Positions 20,985 to 32,082 of a stretch of DNA of 64,000 nt are shown piece after piece; positions within the stretch are counted from its first letter, which is position 1, and each line of letters opens with the position of its first letter. The notes beneath the pieces were generated by a model, which worked only from the letters and a program-made list of their open reading frames with translations, was not told the origin of the DNA and ran no database searches. The stretch is from Chlorocebus sabaeus (Eukaryota > Chordata > Mammalia > Primates > Cercopithecidae), in the NCBI RefSeq assembly GCF_047675955.1, contig NC_132910.1, positions 90,236,923 through 90,300,922 of the forward strand. Direction: 5' to 3'. The translations under genes were made by a program, and so were the position numbers.

Positions 20985-21856
20985 TGTCCTCCTTCCGCGC
21001 CCCTAGACCATCCCGTCGCGCAGTCCCTGAGGGCCAGCTTCGCGAGGATCCAGAAGGCGGTCGCTGGACGTGCGTGTTACGAGCCCGTTTTTGTTTTGTT
21101 TAAGAAACAGATTCCGATCTGAGCCAAGCCTCCCTGCCTCCCGGGGAACAGGGGGAGATGGCAGCAGGGTGCCGGCGTGGAGAGCGAGAATAAAAGAACG
21201 GCCGAGTACAACCTGTCGTGCAAGCTAGCAGCGCCAGGAAGGAAAGGTAAGCGGCGGCGATAAGGCACGACAGGGAAGGAAACTGGTGTCCAGCACCCCG
21301 CCTCAACCCAGCCACCCAGAGCGGCCGGAGCCTCCCAGGTCCCGCCCCGAGCTCGCGCCCAGCCCCGGCGCCGGCCGCAGACTCCCGCCCTACACAAACC
21401 CTCCCAGGACGCGCTTCCTCCGGAGCCGGACCCCCGCCCTGGCCTCCCGGCGGGATGAGGCGGGTCAGTTCAGTCCGCTTCTCGGCAGAGGTGACTCGCG
21501 CAGAGATGTAAACACGGCGAGACCAGCTGCGCTCGGCCCATCCCCCGCGCCGGGGTCTGTAACCTCTTCCCTCAGCCCTGCCCCGCGCCCCGCGCTCCCC
21601 GCGGGCAGGCGCTCAGCGCGCCTTCTCCTTTCTCCAAGTCCCGCTCCGCGACCGTTGCCCGGGGACACTCAGCCCCCTTCCCCCAGTCCCCGGTCGGTGT
21701 CACCGCCACAGCCGCCGGAAAACCCCTCCGCATACCCCGAAGCAAACAACACAAGCGCGGGGCGGGGGCGCGAAGGGAGGCGGCGGCACTCGGGACAGCT
21801 AGGCTTTATCGCCGCGCCCTTCGCGCTCCCTCTCACCAGCCTCGGCTGCCCGCGCT

Positions 21857-21864
21857 CTTACCTG
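21857..21864 (-). other. Splice donor, minus strand
   Basis: Minus-strand CAG|GTAAG; the GT is at 21861-21860. It matches the mammalian donor consensus at every position from -3 to +5. Confidence 0.7.
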
Positions 21865-22293
21865 CTCTCCGCGACGCCTGGGAAGACCGCGGCGTCCTTT
21901 TCCCTCTCAGCAGGGCCGCGGACTAGCAGCCGCGCCGTTGGCCGAGCGTCCGGAGGGAGCCGGGGCCTCCCCAGCAGCCCAAGCCGCTCCACAGGGAGAG
22001 GAGGAGACAAAACAGAGGCTCGCCGCCCCGCGCAGCGACCCCCGCCCGCGCCGCCCCACCGACCCCCAACCGCCTAGGCGACGGCGGCGACACAGAGCTC
22101 GGCGCGGGGAGCAATGGTGGCCCCCGCCCCGCTCCCGGCCCCCTCCCTCCACCCCCCGCCTCGGCTCCTCCCCCTCGGCCTCCTGCCGCCGCCACCAGGA
22201 CACTGGAGTCCGCCTCCCCCTCCCCGCCAGCTCAGAGCGCTCCTCCCCTCCCCACGCGGCGGGGGGGCGGGGGCGGCACCGCCAGTCACCGCA
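21862..22293 (-). other. Predicted non-coding first exon of an unnamed minus-strand gene
   Basis: On the minus strand, a TATA box at 22324-22316 predicts a start about 30 bp downstream, near 22293. The exon would end at 21862 with GGAGAGCAG followed by GTAAGAG, a consensus donor. No CAT triplet occurs on the plus strand between these points, so the exon has no ATG and must be 5' UTR; the start codon would lie in a later exon. I could not find that exon to the left, where the sequence is repeats, so intron 1 may exceed 20 kb or the exon may be one I did not recognise. The start site is inferred from the TATA position only. The gene is not identified. Confidence 0.6.
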
Positions 22294-22315
22294 GCGCCTG
22301 TCAAACGCGGGCCGG

Positions 22316-22324
22316 CTATTTATA
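22316..22324 (-). promoter_or_regulatory. TATA box, minus strand
   Basis: TATAAATAG on the minus strand inside the CpG island, with GC-rich flanks on both sides as in core promoters. Its orientation agrees with the donor at 21861. Confidence 0.65.
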
Positions 22325-22429
22325 CCCCGCGGGGCCCCGCCGCCCTTAGGCCCCCACCAGCCCGCCGAACCTGCCTCTTTTGCTCTCTTGAATCCCGCCC
22401 TCCTCTCCTCGCCCAACTTCTCCCAAACC

Positions 22430-22446
22430 CGCCTTCCCAGGTAAAG
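22430..22446 (+). other. Possible plus-strand splice donor (divergent transcript)
   Basis: CCCAG|GTAAAG at 22440/22441. It lies upstream of the minus-strand TATA box, where divergent non-coding transcripts often start. Nothing else supports an exon here. Confidence 0.25.
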
Positions 22447-22822
22447 ACGCTCGTCACTTGTCCGGCTCCCTGCCTGGGGCTCCCCGATCTCGCTCTCCAC
22501 TCCAGCCCCGGATTGATGCAGGGGGCTCTGCCGGACGAGGCAGGCGTGTGAGGACTACGGGGCCGCGCGTGCACCTGCAGCGCCCGCCGGCTTCCCCCAG
22601 CCGGCCGGGACCGCACGCGCACACCCTCGCCACTTAGGGGCCCCGCAGGCCCCGCCGTAACCGCATCCCCAACTCAGGACTCCCGCCCTTCTCCTCCGGA
22701 GATGGCCCCAGAGTCGGGCAGTCTGACAGTTACGAGGAGCGAGGTTTTGCAAAAACTCCTAGCCCGGTCCTTCCAGTCCCCACTCCTCAGCCTTGGCTAA
22801 GTGAAAGGTGGGGGTTCGGGCA

Positions 22823-22858
22823 AGAGCGCGACGCCGGCCAGGAGCGCGACGCCGGCCC
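22823..22858. repeat. Short tandem repeat in the CpG island
   Basis: GAGCGCGACGCCGGCC occurs twice with a 2-base spacer. Confidence 0.85.
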
Positions 22859-23190
22859 CGCCCCTGCCGGTGACGCACGTGGCGCACCGCCCCGCCAGCC
22901 TCGCGCCCCTCGGCGCCGCCAGCTCCTCCTCCCCGCTAGCAATAGCTCGGCGTAGTACACCCGCGACCCCGCCCCATTCCCAGAAATTACCACCCGCCCA
23001 ACAGCCCGGCCGCGAGGCGGTTGGTGCCGGCGTTTGCTGGCGGTCGGGTGGCGGGGCCCAGCGCGCAGCTGCGGAGCGCGGCGGGCGGCCCCTTGGCGCT
23101 GCCCGGGGAGCTGCGGGCAGCCGCACCGAGCCATTGTCGCTCCTTGCTCGGTCAGCAACGGAGAAGTAACTCAAGTCTGAGTGTTGTTGG

Positions 23191-23888
23191 TGCGAGAATG
23201 AGAGTGTTTTGGTGAGGGAGTATTTTGGCCCAAGTGCCTGCGAATTCGAAAACGAAAACCCAGCAGTAACTGCAAGCTTTTGGTTTCCACACTTTCACAC
23301 AAAGGGGAGCCTTCGAGCGGGGCACTCTCACGCGCCTTCAAGTGCACAAAAGCCAATGACACGGTGCCCTGGGTTGCCTTGCGTAGGAGCGTCTCTTTAA
23401 TGGGCTTTCTTAGCTACAGTTAATGCATACAAACGCCTCAGTCTATTCCTTCACCACCACCGTTCTCCGCCCCAGCGTTTTCTGTATTTGTTTCTTTAAC
23501 AAAGCACTGCCTGTCCCGGTGCGCGCGGGGCTGATTTTGCTCCTCTCCCGGGCTCTTGCAGCCTCGCCGCGATGAACCTGGCACCTGACGCGGTATTCAC
23601 CAGCTCCTTTCTGGGCTCCAGCGTTACCATTTTTACGGCTTCACAACCAGTCTGGAGCAAAGAAGGAACCCCGAGGAATATAAGTGATAGTTGTTCTCTT
23701 GAAAGGGACGTTGGAACCCTGGAAATCACCCTAGAGTAAGGCTCAAATGTCAGAAAGCTGCAGGAGGCTCCAGATTTAAATCCCTGAAGAGCCTAACAAT
23801 GTAATGATCTCTTTCTTTTGTTAATATTGTCGTTGCCTCTATTTTCTTGGGGGTGAGTCTTCCCTTCCTGTCTTAAAAAGCAACTCTG
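23191..23888. other. CpG island shore, unassigned
   Basis: Moderately GC-rich to AT-rich transition with no recognised repeat. A plus-strand CCAAT motif lies near 23352. No coding frame can be supported. Confidence 0.4.
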
Positions 23889-24073
23889 GGCTGGGCGCAG
23901 TGGCTCACGCCAGTTATCCCAGCACTTTGGGAGCCCCCGGAGGGTGGATTGCCCGAGGTCACGAGTTCGAGACTAGCCTGGCTAACATGGTGAAACCCCG
24001 TCTCTACCAAAAATACAAAAACTAGCCCGGCGTGGTGGCATACGCCTGTAGTCCCAGCAACTCTGAGGGCTCC
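23889..24073 (+). mobile_element. 3'-truncated Alu
   Basis: The Alu body stops in the early right arm ('GTCCCAGCAACTCTGAGGGC') with no A-tail. Confidence 0.85.
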
Positions 24074-25130
24074 TATTCTTATTTAAGAATTTTTTACTCT
24101 TGAACACAGGGGAAACCTGGAGACCGTGAGTGTTAATCAAAGATCCTCTTAACTCTTGACAAAGTTTTCTGGATTCCTGAGTTCTAAATCATAGGACTAT
24201 CGACACCCTTTTGAACTAAAGAATTTGTAAAGCTTTGGTAACATTAAACTCTTTAATACACAATAAACAGGATTCTGCAAACATAGCACCCTTTCTAAGG
24301 GAGTCTTTATCTCACTTCTTGTAAAATAACTTATCACTTATGGGAACCATTGCCCACTTTGATATTTGTAGGGAATTAATTAATAATAATATTGCATCTT
24401 CATAACATAACATAGCATACTAAGGAGCCGGCAAAGACAAAGCCTGATTCCTGTTGTTAGGGACAGATATCACCTGCCGAGTCATGTAATTTCTGTTGTC
24501 AGCCACGTTGAGAAGAAAGTCTCTCCCACTGCCAATTGGCAATAAGCCAGAAAGTCCCAGGTGGATAACAGTGGTAGATAACATTGTTCCCAATTTTTCA
24601 CTACTCCATGCATGCATGCCCTTTGAAATACAGCTTTGTAGTTCCTCTCAGTAGAGATAGGATGTTTCTCCACCCTGTTCATGTTGGTCTTAGATCAGTC
24701 CATTTGCTTTTGGCCAAAGAAGATAGGCAGAAGTGACAGTGTGACAGTTCTGAGCCTGGCCTCAAGAGGTATTTCATGTTTCGCCTTCCCTCTCTGGCAC
24801 TCTTGTTTTTCACAATGTGAAGAACATACCTGCCTAGTTTGCTGATCCAAGAAGTATGAAGCAGGTCTGAAGCCAGTCACTGGTTGGGGTCAGCAACCCA
24901 AAAAATAAAGGATTGTTATTTCAAGTCGTGTTTTGGAGTAATAGTGTTTTGGAGTAGTTGGTTCCCAGAATTAGTGTTGTGATAGCTGACTGAAACAACA
25001 GCAGAGAGAGCAATCAGATTCCTTAGTATTGGCCTGGAAGGTGCCTAACTTGATGTCTTTCAGGCAGCTCTTTGGCTATGGTTCTTAGACACATCCTTTA
25101 TAGAGGCCAGCGGAGTAAGGAACCCAGAAA
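24074..25130. other. Unassigned sequence
   Basis: No gene recognised. 24420-24900 looks like a decayed old repeat read in reverse, but I cannot assign it. Confidence 0.35.
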
Positions 25131-25138
25131 TTTTACAG

Positions 25139-25360
25139 CAAGCTTGTCCAACTCAGTGCCTGCAGGCTGCATGTGGCCCTGGACAGCTTTGAATGCAGCC
25201 CAACACAAATTTGTAAACTTTCTTAAAATACTTTTTTGTGAATTTTTTTTTTTTTTTTTTGGCTCATCAGCTATCATTAGTGTTAGTAAATTTAATGTGT
25301 GGCCCAAGATAATAATTCTTCCAGTGTGGCCCTGGAAAGCCAAAAGATTGGACACCCCTG
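25139..25360. mobile_element. hAT (Charlie-type) MITE
   Basis: 222 bp with ends CAAGCTTGTCCAA and ...TTGGACACCCCTG (decayed inverted ends). It is flanked by an 8-bp duplication, TTTTACAG at 25131-25138 and GTTTACAG at 25361-25368. Eight bp is the hAT hallmark. An internal poly-T separates the halves. Confidence 0.9.
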
Positions 25361-25553
25361 GTTTACAGTAAAGCGTCTAGAGAACAGGTGTCAAAAGGAA
25401 AAGTCTAGTGTGGCCAATAGTCCTAGTAACAAGCTAATGATCACGGAATAAGAGATCTGTGTGTTGTAACTGGATTGCATTTGCTTTTGTTTTTTATATA
25501 GTTTATTTTTTAATTATACAAGTGATTCATTAATACATTCTCATCATCAATTT

Positions 25554-25555
<2 letters not shown>

Positions 25556-25590
<35 letters not shown>

Positions 25591-25870
25591 AGACGGAGTC
25601 TCGCTCTGTCGCCCAGGCTGGAGTGCAGTGGCCGGATCTCTGCTCACTGCAAGCTCCGCCTCCCGGGTTCACGCCATTCTCCTGCCTCAGCCTCCCGAGT
25701 AGCTGGGACTACAGGCGCCCGCCACTGCGCCCGGCTAATTTTTTCTATTTTTAGTAGAGACGGGGTTTCACCGTGTTAGCCAGGATGGTCTCGATCTCCT
25801 GACCTTGTGATCCGCCCGCCTCGGCCTCCCAAAGTGCTGGGATTACAGGCGTGAGCCACCGCGCCCGGCC
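25556..25870 (-). mobile_element. Young AluY
   Basis: Near-consensus minus-strand AluY. The 11-bp duplication CATCAATTTTC lies at 25545-25555 and 25871-25881. Confidence 0.96.
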
Positions 25871-26208
25871 CATCAATTTTCAAATAATTCAAAATAAACG
25901 TTTTAAAACCCAAGTTCCCCTTCCCTCTCCATTTCCATTCCCATTCCTCACTTACCCTTCACACTTACCCAGTCATCCCCTACCTCTACTTTTCCACAGA
26001 TAACCATAAATGAAAACTTAGCCTTTAAGCTTCTAGACCTTTTTCTGTGCATGTATATACATATACTTATATACTAAATATAAATATGATTATATAATAT
26101 GTGTATTAGGTATAATGCTTTTATACTTCTTTTATCTGTGTTATTTCTCCCTTTGTTTTCTTCAATATATAGGAAATTTTTTTTTTTTTTTTTAATTATT
26201 TCATCCTT
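25871..26208. other. Unassigned AT-rich sequence
   Basis: Short pyrimidine-rich then TATA-rich sequence with nothing recognised. Confidence 0.4.
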
Positions 26209-26538
26209 GGCTGGGTGCTGTGGCTACATCTGTAATCCCAGCACTTTGGGAGGCCAAGGTGGGAGGATCACTTGAGCCCAGAAGTTGGAGACCAGCATGG
26301 GCAGGAGGATCACTTGGTTCGAGACCCCATCTCTACAAAGAAAATAAAATAAAGTCAGCCAGGTGTGGCAGTGTGCATCTGTAGTCCCAGCTACTAGGGA
26401 GGCTGAGGCAGAAGGATCACCTGAGCCCAGGAGTTTGAGGTTGCAGTGTGCTGTGCTCGCACCACCCCACTGCAGCCTGGGTGACAGAGTGAGATCCTGT
26501 CTCAAAAATAAATAAATAAATACAATAAAACAAATAAA
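26209..26538 (+). mobile_element. AluJ-like element
   Basis: Diverged plus-strand Alu, with a partial repeat of 'GGAGGATCACTTG' in the left arm and an AAAT-type tail. Confidence 0.87.
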
Positions 26539-27781
26539 ATTCCATTCTACCTTCAGTATAATAGACCAACCAAAGGAAGAGATTTTCCTGCTTTTATATC
26601 AGAATGTTAAATGGTAGGAGGACCCTCTAGGGCTCAGTGTGGGGGTGCAGTGGCAGTGACAATCAACATGAGGAACAGAAGAGAAAACAAAATTCTGAGT
26701 AGAGGCTAGTAAGTCATTTCCCTCTCTCAACCTTTCAACTTCACGTTCTCAGGCAAATCCTTGGAAGTACTGAGTTATGTTTGATTAAGTGAGGTAATTT
26801 TCCCTTATGACATTCCAAGTCCAAGAGAATGTAGTGGAAGCTATGCTGCCTTTTCTGACCTAACCTCTGGAGTCACATACTATCACTTCTGTTGTATTCT
26901 CTTGGTCACACAGATTGATCCTAATTCATTGTGGAAGAGTACTACACAAGGACATTCATACCAGGAGATGAGGATCACTGAGGGCCATGTTGGAAGCTGG
27001 TTGCCACAAGGGCATTTACTCAGTAGTGAATTTTGAGTGATTGACACTATCTTTAAACAGATTCCCTCATCACAGGTCAGCAGATTCCCTGGTTGCCAAA
27101 TACTAGGTAGACTTTACAGGAACAGCCAGAAAAATCTCTTCTTTGCCTTTCTTTAAAGAACGAGTAGTTCTGGACAACTCTCCAACAGCAATATTCTGTT
27201 GTTAACCTATCTTATTTGTGAAGCACTGTATCCAACCCTCCATACAAAGATTATTCATACCTCTCCCACGCTATGGGTCTGCAAAGTAATCCAGTCCCCC
27301 AAACTCACTTTTTGTTTTAGGTATTGTTTTGCCTTTTAGAAATCAGAATCTTTTAAATATTGTATATTAAATAAGTTACAAGAGGGCTGCCTTAGAATAA
27401 CCAAACCCAAAATAATTTGGAGGGCATGGGTTAAGTTTCCAGAATCCAATGAAGTAATTTTGAGGATGAAATTTGAAACATCCAAAAAATAAATAGAAAT
27501 TTGTATCATCGAATGCAATCAGATAAATAAGCAGAAAGTATAAACTTTTCAATATAGAAGGAAGTTAAATCCTATGAGTTGCATCTATAACTTCATCCTG
27601 TAATGTTTTCTAGTAAAATAAGTACTTAAAACTATTTCATAATTTCAGTTATTGATAATATTTTAAAAGCAACCTTCTCTTTAAAGTAGTGCTGTAGTTG
27701 GAAGAATTCTCTTAATTCTGTCTACAAATTAATTACTTTTAAAGAATATTTTATTGCTTTATTAAAATATTTGAAATGTTA
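26539..27781. other. Unassigned sequence, no gene recognised
   Basis: 1.2 kb free of recognisable Alu or LTR. Frames are short and no splice-flanked coding segment is evident. It is one of the longest repeat-free stretches of the window. Confidence 0.4.
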
Positions 27782-28070
27782 GGCCGGGCGCGGTGGCTCA
27801 AGCCTGTAATCCCAGCACTTTGGGAGGCCGAGACGGGCGGATCGCGATCACGAGGTCAGGAGATCGAGACCATCCTGGCTAACCCGGTGAAACCCCGTCT
27901 CTACTAAAAAAATACAAAAAACTAGCCGGGCGAGGTGGCGGGCGCCTGTAGTCCCAGCTACTCGGGAGGCTGAGGCAGGAGAATGGCGTGAACCCGGGAG
28001 GCGGAGCTTGCAGTGAGCAGAGATCCGGCCACTGCACTCCAGCCTGGGCGACAGAGCGAGACTCCGTCTC

Positions 28071-28099
<29 letters not shown>
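27782..28099 (+). mobile_element. Young AluY, cercopithecine-type variants
   Basis: Near-consensus with CTCAAGCC, 'GGGCGAGGTGGC' and 'GATCCGGCCACTGC'. An extra GATCGC precedes GATCACGAGG. ATTTGAAATGTT flanks it (to 27780 and from 28099). Confidence 0.96.
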
Positions 28100-28104
<5 letters not shown>

Positions 28105-28275
28105 AATGTTTAAGATGAATTACACTTTATTCGAGTTAGAATTTTTAATGTTTTTGATGTTGAAACCAACTTTTGTTAGCAGATTTCACTTCCATATCTT
28201 TATCATAAGTTTAAAAGTCAAAATTAAGTGAACATCAAGCCATTTTATTAGTCATTTAAAATCATGTTAATCTTT

Positions 28276-28571
28276 CTTTTTTTTTTTTTTTTAAGATGTA
28301 GTTTCGCTCTTGTCACCCAGGCTGGAGTGCAGTGGCACAATCTCGGCTCACTGCAACCTCTGCCTCCTGAGTTCAAGCAGTTCTTCTGCCTCAGCCTCCC
28401 AAGTAGCTGGGATTAAGGTGCCTGCCTCCATGCCCAGAGAATTTTTGTATTTTTAGTAGAGACGGGGTTTCACTATGTTGGCCGGGCCGGTCTCGAACTC
28501 CTGACCTCATGATCTACCTGCCTCGGCCTCCCAAAGTGCTGGGATTACAGGTGTGAGCCACCGTGCCTGAC
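28276..28571 (-). mobile_element. AluS-like element
   Basis: Minus strand. TTAATCTTT is duplicated on both sides. Confidence 0.92.
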
Positions 28572-28737
28572 TGATCAGATTAATCTTTATAGTTTCTGAA
28601 TAAAATCATTTACTTAATAAAATTCAGGATAAATGCTATATTAGCTAAATAAAGCACAAATATAAATATCTTCTGTGGGAAACTACTTGAAACAAACTTT
28701 CGTATTTGTGCCGCATAATTATTAAAGGCATTTAACT

Positions 28738-29050
28738 GGCCGGGTGCAGTAACTCACGCCTGTAATCCCAGCACTTTGGGAGGCAGAGGCGGGCGGATCA
28801 CCTGAGGTCAAGAGTTTGAGACCAGCCTGGGCAACGCGATGAAACCCCATCTCTACTGAAAATACAAAAATTAGCCAGGCATGGTGGCCAGTGCCTGTAA
28901 TCCCAGTTACTCAGGCAGCTGAGGCAAGAGAATCACTTGAACCTGGGAGGCAGAGGTTGCAGTGAGCCAAGATCATGCCATTGTACTCCAGCCTGGGCGA
29001 CAGACAGAAACTTGGTCTCAAAAAAAAAAAAAATTTTTTTTTAAATAAAT
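28738..29050 (+). mobile_element. AluS-like element
   Basis: Plus strand. AGGCATTTAAC is duplicated at 28726-28736 and about 29057-29067. Confidence 0.92.
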
Positions 29051-29284
29051 AAATAGAGGCATTTAACCCTGACTCTCCTATGCTTCTAAGTTAAAATGAG
29101 TTACTGGAAATGTGTCTTTCCATTCACTTTCAGATCACCCTAAAAAAAGAAAAACTGAAAGGCTTTCCCATTATTTATTTGCTTTTTTTTCTGGCGGTTT
29201 TTCCTGTTTGTCAGCTAACTACTGTAGGTAGCATTATTTTAATAATAGTAAATAATAATGACAACAACAACAATTTTGACCTCT

Positions 29285-29465
29285 ATTCATATACTGCTAG
29301 GTTTTCTGTGTTTATTCATCTTATGAGTATTATCACCATTTCATAGTTGATGCTGAAACTAAGAGAGGTTAAGTCACTTGTTCCGAGTTATACAGTAGGT
29401 GGCAGGGTTGGATATTGAATCCATCTCCAGAGCCTGTACTCTTAAGCACTAGTACAACCATATTA
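29285..29465 (-). mobile_element. MIR
   Basis: Read in reverse it follows the MIR core: 'GAGAGGTTAAGTCACTTG', then 'GGTGGCAGGGTTGGATA', then 'CCAGAGCCTGTACTCTTAAG'. Confidence 0.75.
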
Positions 29466-29487
29466 TTAAAATGCTGTTTTCATTTTA

Positions 29488-29760
29488 TTTTCTTTTTTTT
29501 GTTTTGTTTTTGTTTTTGTTTTGAGATAGGGCCTCTCTCTGTTGCCCATGCTGGAGTGCACTGGCTTCACTCTCCAGAGTGGCTGAGACTACAGGTCATC
29601 ATGCCCAGCTAATTTTTATTTATTTATTTTTTTATTTATTTTAGAGACAGGATCTTGCCACATTGCCCAGGCTGGTAGTCAAACTCATGGCTTCAAAACA
29701 TCTTCCTGCCTCATCCTCCCAAAGTGCTGGGATTACAGGTGTGAAGCATAGCACCCAGAC
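29488..29760 (-). mobile_element. AluJ-like element with internal deletion
   Basis: Minus strand with a GTTTT-rich head. The segment after 'GTGCACTGGCTTCACTC' is missing. Confidence 0.85.
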
Positions 29761-29928
29761 TAAAATGTTTTTTTGACATGTAAGGCAGTCCTGCTCCAAC
29801 TGTTCATGTCCAAACGTGGAGAATGAAAAGCATTGCTCTCTATTTCACCTCTTGTCCTATTCCTCCAAATTCACAGGGGGCTGCTGTCGCCTTGTATTCT
29901 GACTCACCTGTTCGGCTTTTCTTGGTTT

Positions 29929-30209
29929 GTTTTTTCTTGAGACAGGGTCTGTCTGTCACCCAGGCTACAGTGCAGTGGTGCAATCACAGCTCACTGCACC
30001 CTCAGCTTCCCGGCTTCAGGTGATCCTCTCATTTCAACCTCCCAAGTAGCTGGGACCACAGGTGCCTGCCACCATGCCCAGCTAATTTTTGTATTTTTTG
30101 TAGAGACAGGGTTTTGTCATGTTGCCCAGGCTGGTCCTGAACTCCTGGGCCCAAGTGATCTTCCCACTTTGGCCTCCCAAAGTACAGGCATGAGCCACCA
30201 TGCCAGGTG
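29929..30209 (-). mobile_element. AluJ-like element
   Basis: Minus strand, ending at 'CCACCATGCCAGG' with a short deletion near 'CCCAAAGTACAGGC'. Confidence 0.87.
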
Positions 30210-30525
30210 TGTTTGGCCTTTATGTTCTGCCTAACATGCCAGGCACTGCCAAAGTGCTTGGGTGCTTCTGACCATGTTCCTTATATCCTACTCTCCAGAC
30301 ATTCCCCTCAGCATTAGATGCCAACTAATTCTCTCTACTCCAGCCTGTGGCTTCTGTATCCTGCTCTCCCTGCTTCCCTTCTTGTCTGCCACATTAATTT
30401 TGAGCAGACTTTCCATATCTGCTGGTGACACTGACTACTAAGCAGAAGAGAGAGAGAGAGAAATTTAAAGCCAGGACAAGAAGCCAATCAATATGGAAGG
30501 TAAAAGGGTCATAGAAGGACCATGA
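30210..30525. other. Unassigned sequence
   Basis: Nothing recognised apart from a short (GA)n near 30450. Confidence 0.4.
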
Positions 30526-30542
30526 TTAAAATGTGAATACCA

Positions 30543-30851
30543 GCCAGGCGGTGGAGGCCCACCTGTAGTCTTAGCTACTCAGGAGACTGAGGCAGTGGGA
30601 TCCCTTATGCCCAGGAGTTCTGGGCTATAGTGTGCTATGCCCATCAGGTGTCTGCACTAAATTCAGCATCAATATGGTGACCTCCCAGGAGCAGGGGACC
30701 ACCAGGTTACCTAAAGAGGAGTGAACCAATCTAGGTCAGAAACAGAGCAGGTCAAAACTTCCATGCTGATCAGTAGTGAGATCACACCCGTGAATGACCA
30801 GTGTTAAAGTGCTCTATAGTCTGGGCAACATAGTGAGACAACCCCCTATAA
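30543..30851 (+). pseudogene. RN7SL pseudogene: Second 7SL (SRP) RNA retropseudogene
   Basis: Full-length 7SL order. 5' domain: 'GTAGTCTTAGCTACTCAGGA', 'GTTCTGGGCTATAGTGTGCT'. Then the S domain absent from Alu: 'ATGGTGACCTCCCAGGAGCA', 'GGGGACCACCAGGTTACC', 'GAGCAGGTCAAAACTTCC', 'TGCTGATCAGTAGTGAGATC'. Then the 3' Alu-like end. A 17-bp duplication (TTAAAATGTGAA-T/C-ACCA) lies at 30526-30542 and 31096-31112, the mark of L1-driven retroposition; a later minus Alu sits between the 3' end and the right duplication. Base changes in the 5' domain and lack of a known upstream promoter make it a pseudogene. Confidence 0.93.
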
Positions 30852-31079
30852 ATAATTTTTTGTTTGTTTGAGTCTCGCTTTGTCGCCCAGGCTACCTCTT
30901 GAGTAGCGGGGATTACAGGCTCATGCCACCACACCCAACTTTTTTTTTTTTTTTTTTAAATAGAAGCGGGGTTTTGCTATATTGGCCAGGTTGGTCTCGA
31001 ACTCCTGACCTCAAGTGATCTGCCCACCTCTGCCTCCCAAAGTGCTGGAATTACAGAAGTAAGCCACATCACCTGGCCT
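30852..31079 (-). mobile_element. Alu with large internal deletion, in the 7SL tail
   Basis: Minus strand. 'CGCCCAGGCTA' jumps directly to 'CCTCTTGAGTAGC'. It lies between the 7SL 3' end and its right target duplication, so it inserted later. Confidence 0.87.
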
Positions 31080-31129
31080 CCCATAAACAAATATTTTAAA
31101 ATGTGAACACCAGAAAGTAGAGGATGGAA

Positions 31130-31417
31130 GGCTGGGCATGGTGGTTCACACCTATAATCCCAGTACTTTGGGAGGTTGAGGTGGGCAGATTGCTTGGCTC
31201 AAAAGTTCGAGACCAGCCTGGGCAACATGGCGAAACCCCTCTCTACAAAAAATACAAAAATTAGCCAGTGTGGTGGCATGCACCTGTAGTCACAGCTACT
31301 CGGAAGGCTGAGAAGAGAGAATCACCTGAGCCAAGAAGTAGAGGCTGCAGTGAGCCATGATCGTGCCACTGCATTCCAGCGTGGGCAACAGAGCAAGACC
31401 CTGTATCAAAAAAAAAT
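31130..31417 (+). mobile_element. AluJ/S-like element
   Basis: Plus strand, full length. Confidence 0.9.
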
Positions 31418-31438
31418 TCTAATTAAAATAGAAAAGGA

Positions 31439-32075
31439 GGCCAGGCGCAGTGGCTCACACCTGTAATCTCAACACTTTGGGAGGCTGAGGTGGATGAATC
31501 ATTTGATGTCAGGAGTTCAAGACCAGCCTGGTCAACATGGTGAAACCCTGTCTCTACTAAAAATACAAAAATTAGGCCAGGCACAGTGGCTCACGCCTAT
31601 AATCCCAGCACTTTGGGAGGCCAAGGCAGGCAGATCACGAGGTCAGGAGATGGAGATCATCCTGGCCAACATGGTGAAACCCCGTCTCTACTAAAAATAC
31701 AAAAATTAGCTGGGTGTGGTGCAGGCGCCTGTAATTCCAGCTACTTGGGAGGCTGAGGCAGCAGAATCACTTGAACCCAGGAGGCAGAGGTTCCAGTGAG
31801 CCAAAATCGCACCACTGCACTCCAGTCTGGAGACAGAGTGAGACTCCATCTCTAAAAAAAAAAAAAATATATATATATATATATAAAATATATATCTACA
31901 AAAATTAGCCAAGCGGTAGTGGCACGCACCTGTAATCCCAGCCCCTCGGGAGGCTGAGGCAGGAGAATTATTTGAGCCTGGGATGTGGAGGTTGCCCTGA
32001 GCCAAGATCACGCCACTGCACTTCAGTCTAGGTGACAGAGTGAGACCCTGTCTCAAAAAGAAAAAAAAGAAAGAA
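31439..32075 (+). mobile_element. Alu split by a nested Alu
   Basis: Left half at 31439-31574 and right half at about 31897-32075. The break falls in the A-rich middle linker. Confidence 0.87.
31575..31896 (+). mobile_element. Nested Alu with (TA)n in its tail
   Basis: Full-length plus-strand Alu inserted in the linker of the Alu starting at 31439. Its tail ends in (TA)n at 31867-31884. Confidence 0.88.
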
Positions 32076-32082
32076 AGGAAAG

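Larger units (their letters stand above)
20985..23190. promoter_or_regulatory. CpG island
   Basis: About 2.2 kb of very GC-rich sequence with abundant CpG, against AT-rich flanks, and free of Alu insertions. It contains many GC boxes (for example around 22125-22135 and 22261-22275), a CACGTG E-box at 22876-22881 next to TGACG at 22871, and a TATA box. This is typical of the promoter of a broadly expressed gene. Long frames here (for example 21286-22077 plus and 21907-22500 minus) reflect the lack of stop codons in GC-rich DNA. Confidence 0.93.

Noticed and set aside
21286..22551. Long frames of 90-263 codons in the CpG island
   Set aside because: GC-rich sequence has few stops. The frames overlap on both strands, are low-complexity P/R/A/G, and several begin at non-ATG codons. 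None has domain content.
22797..23174. Minus-strand 125-codon frame as a possible coding exon upstream of the TATA promoter
   Set aside because: No start context, no domain and no splice sites that fit; composition explains it.
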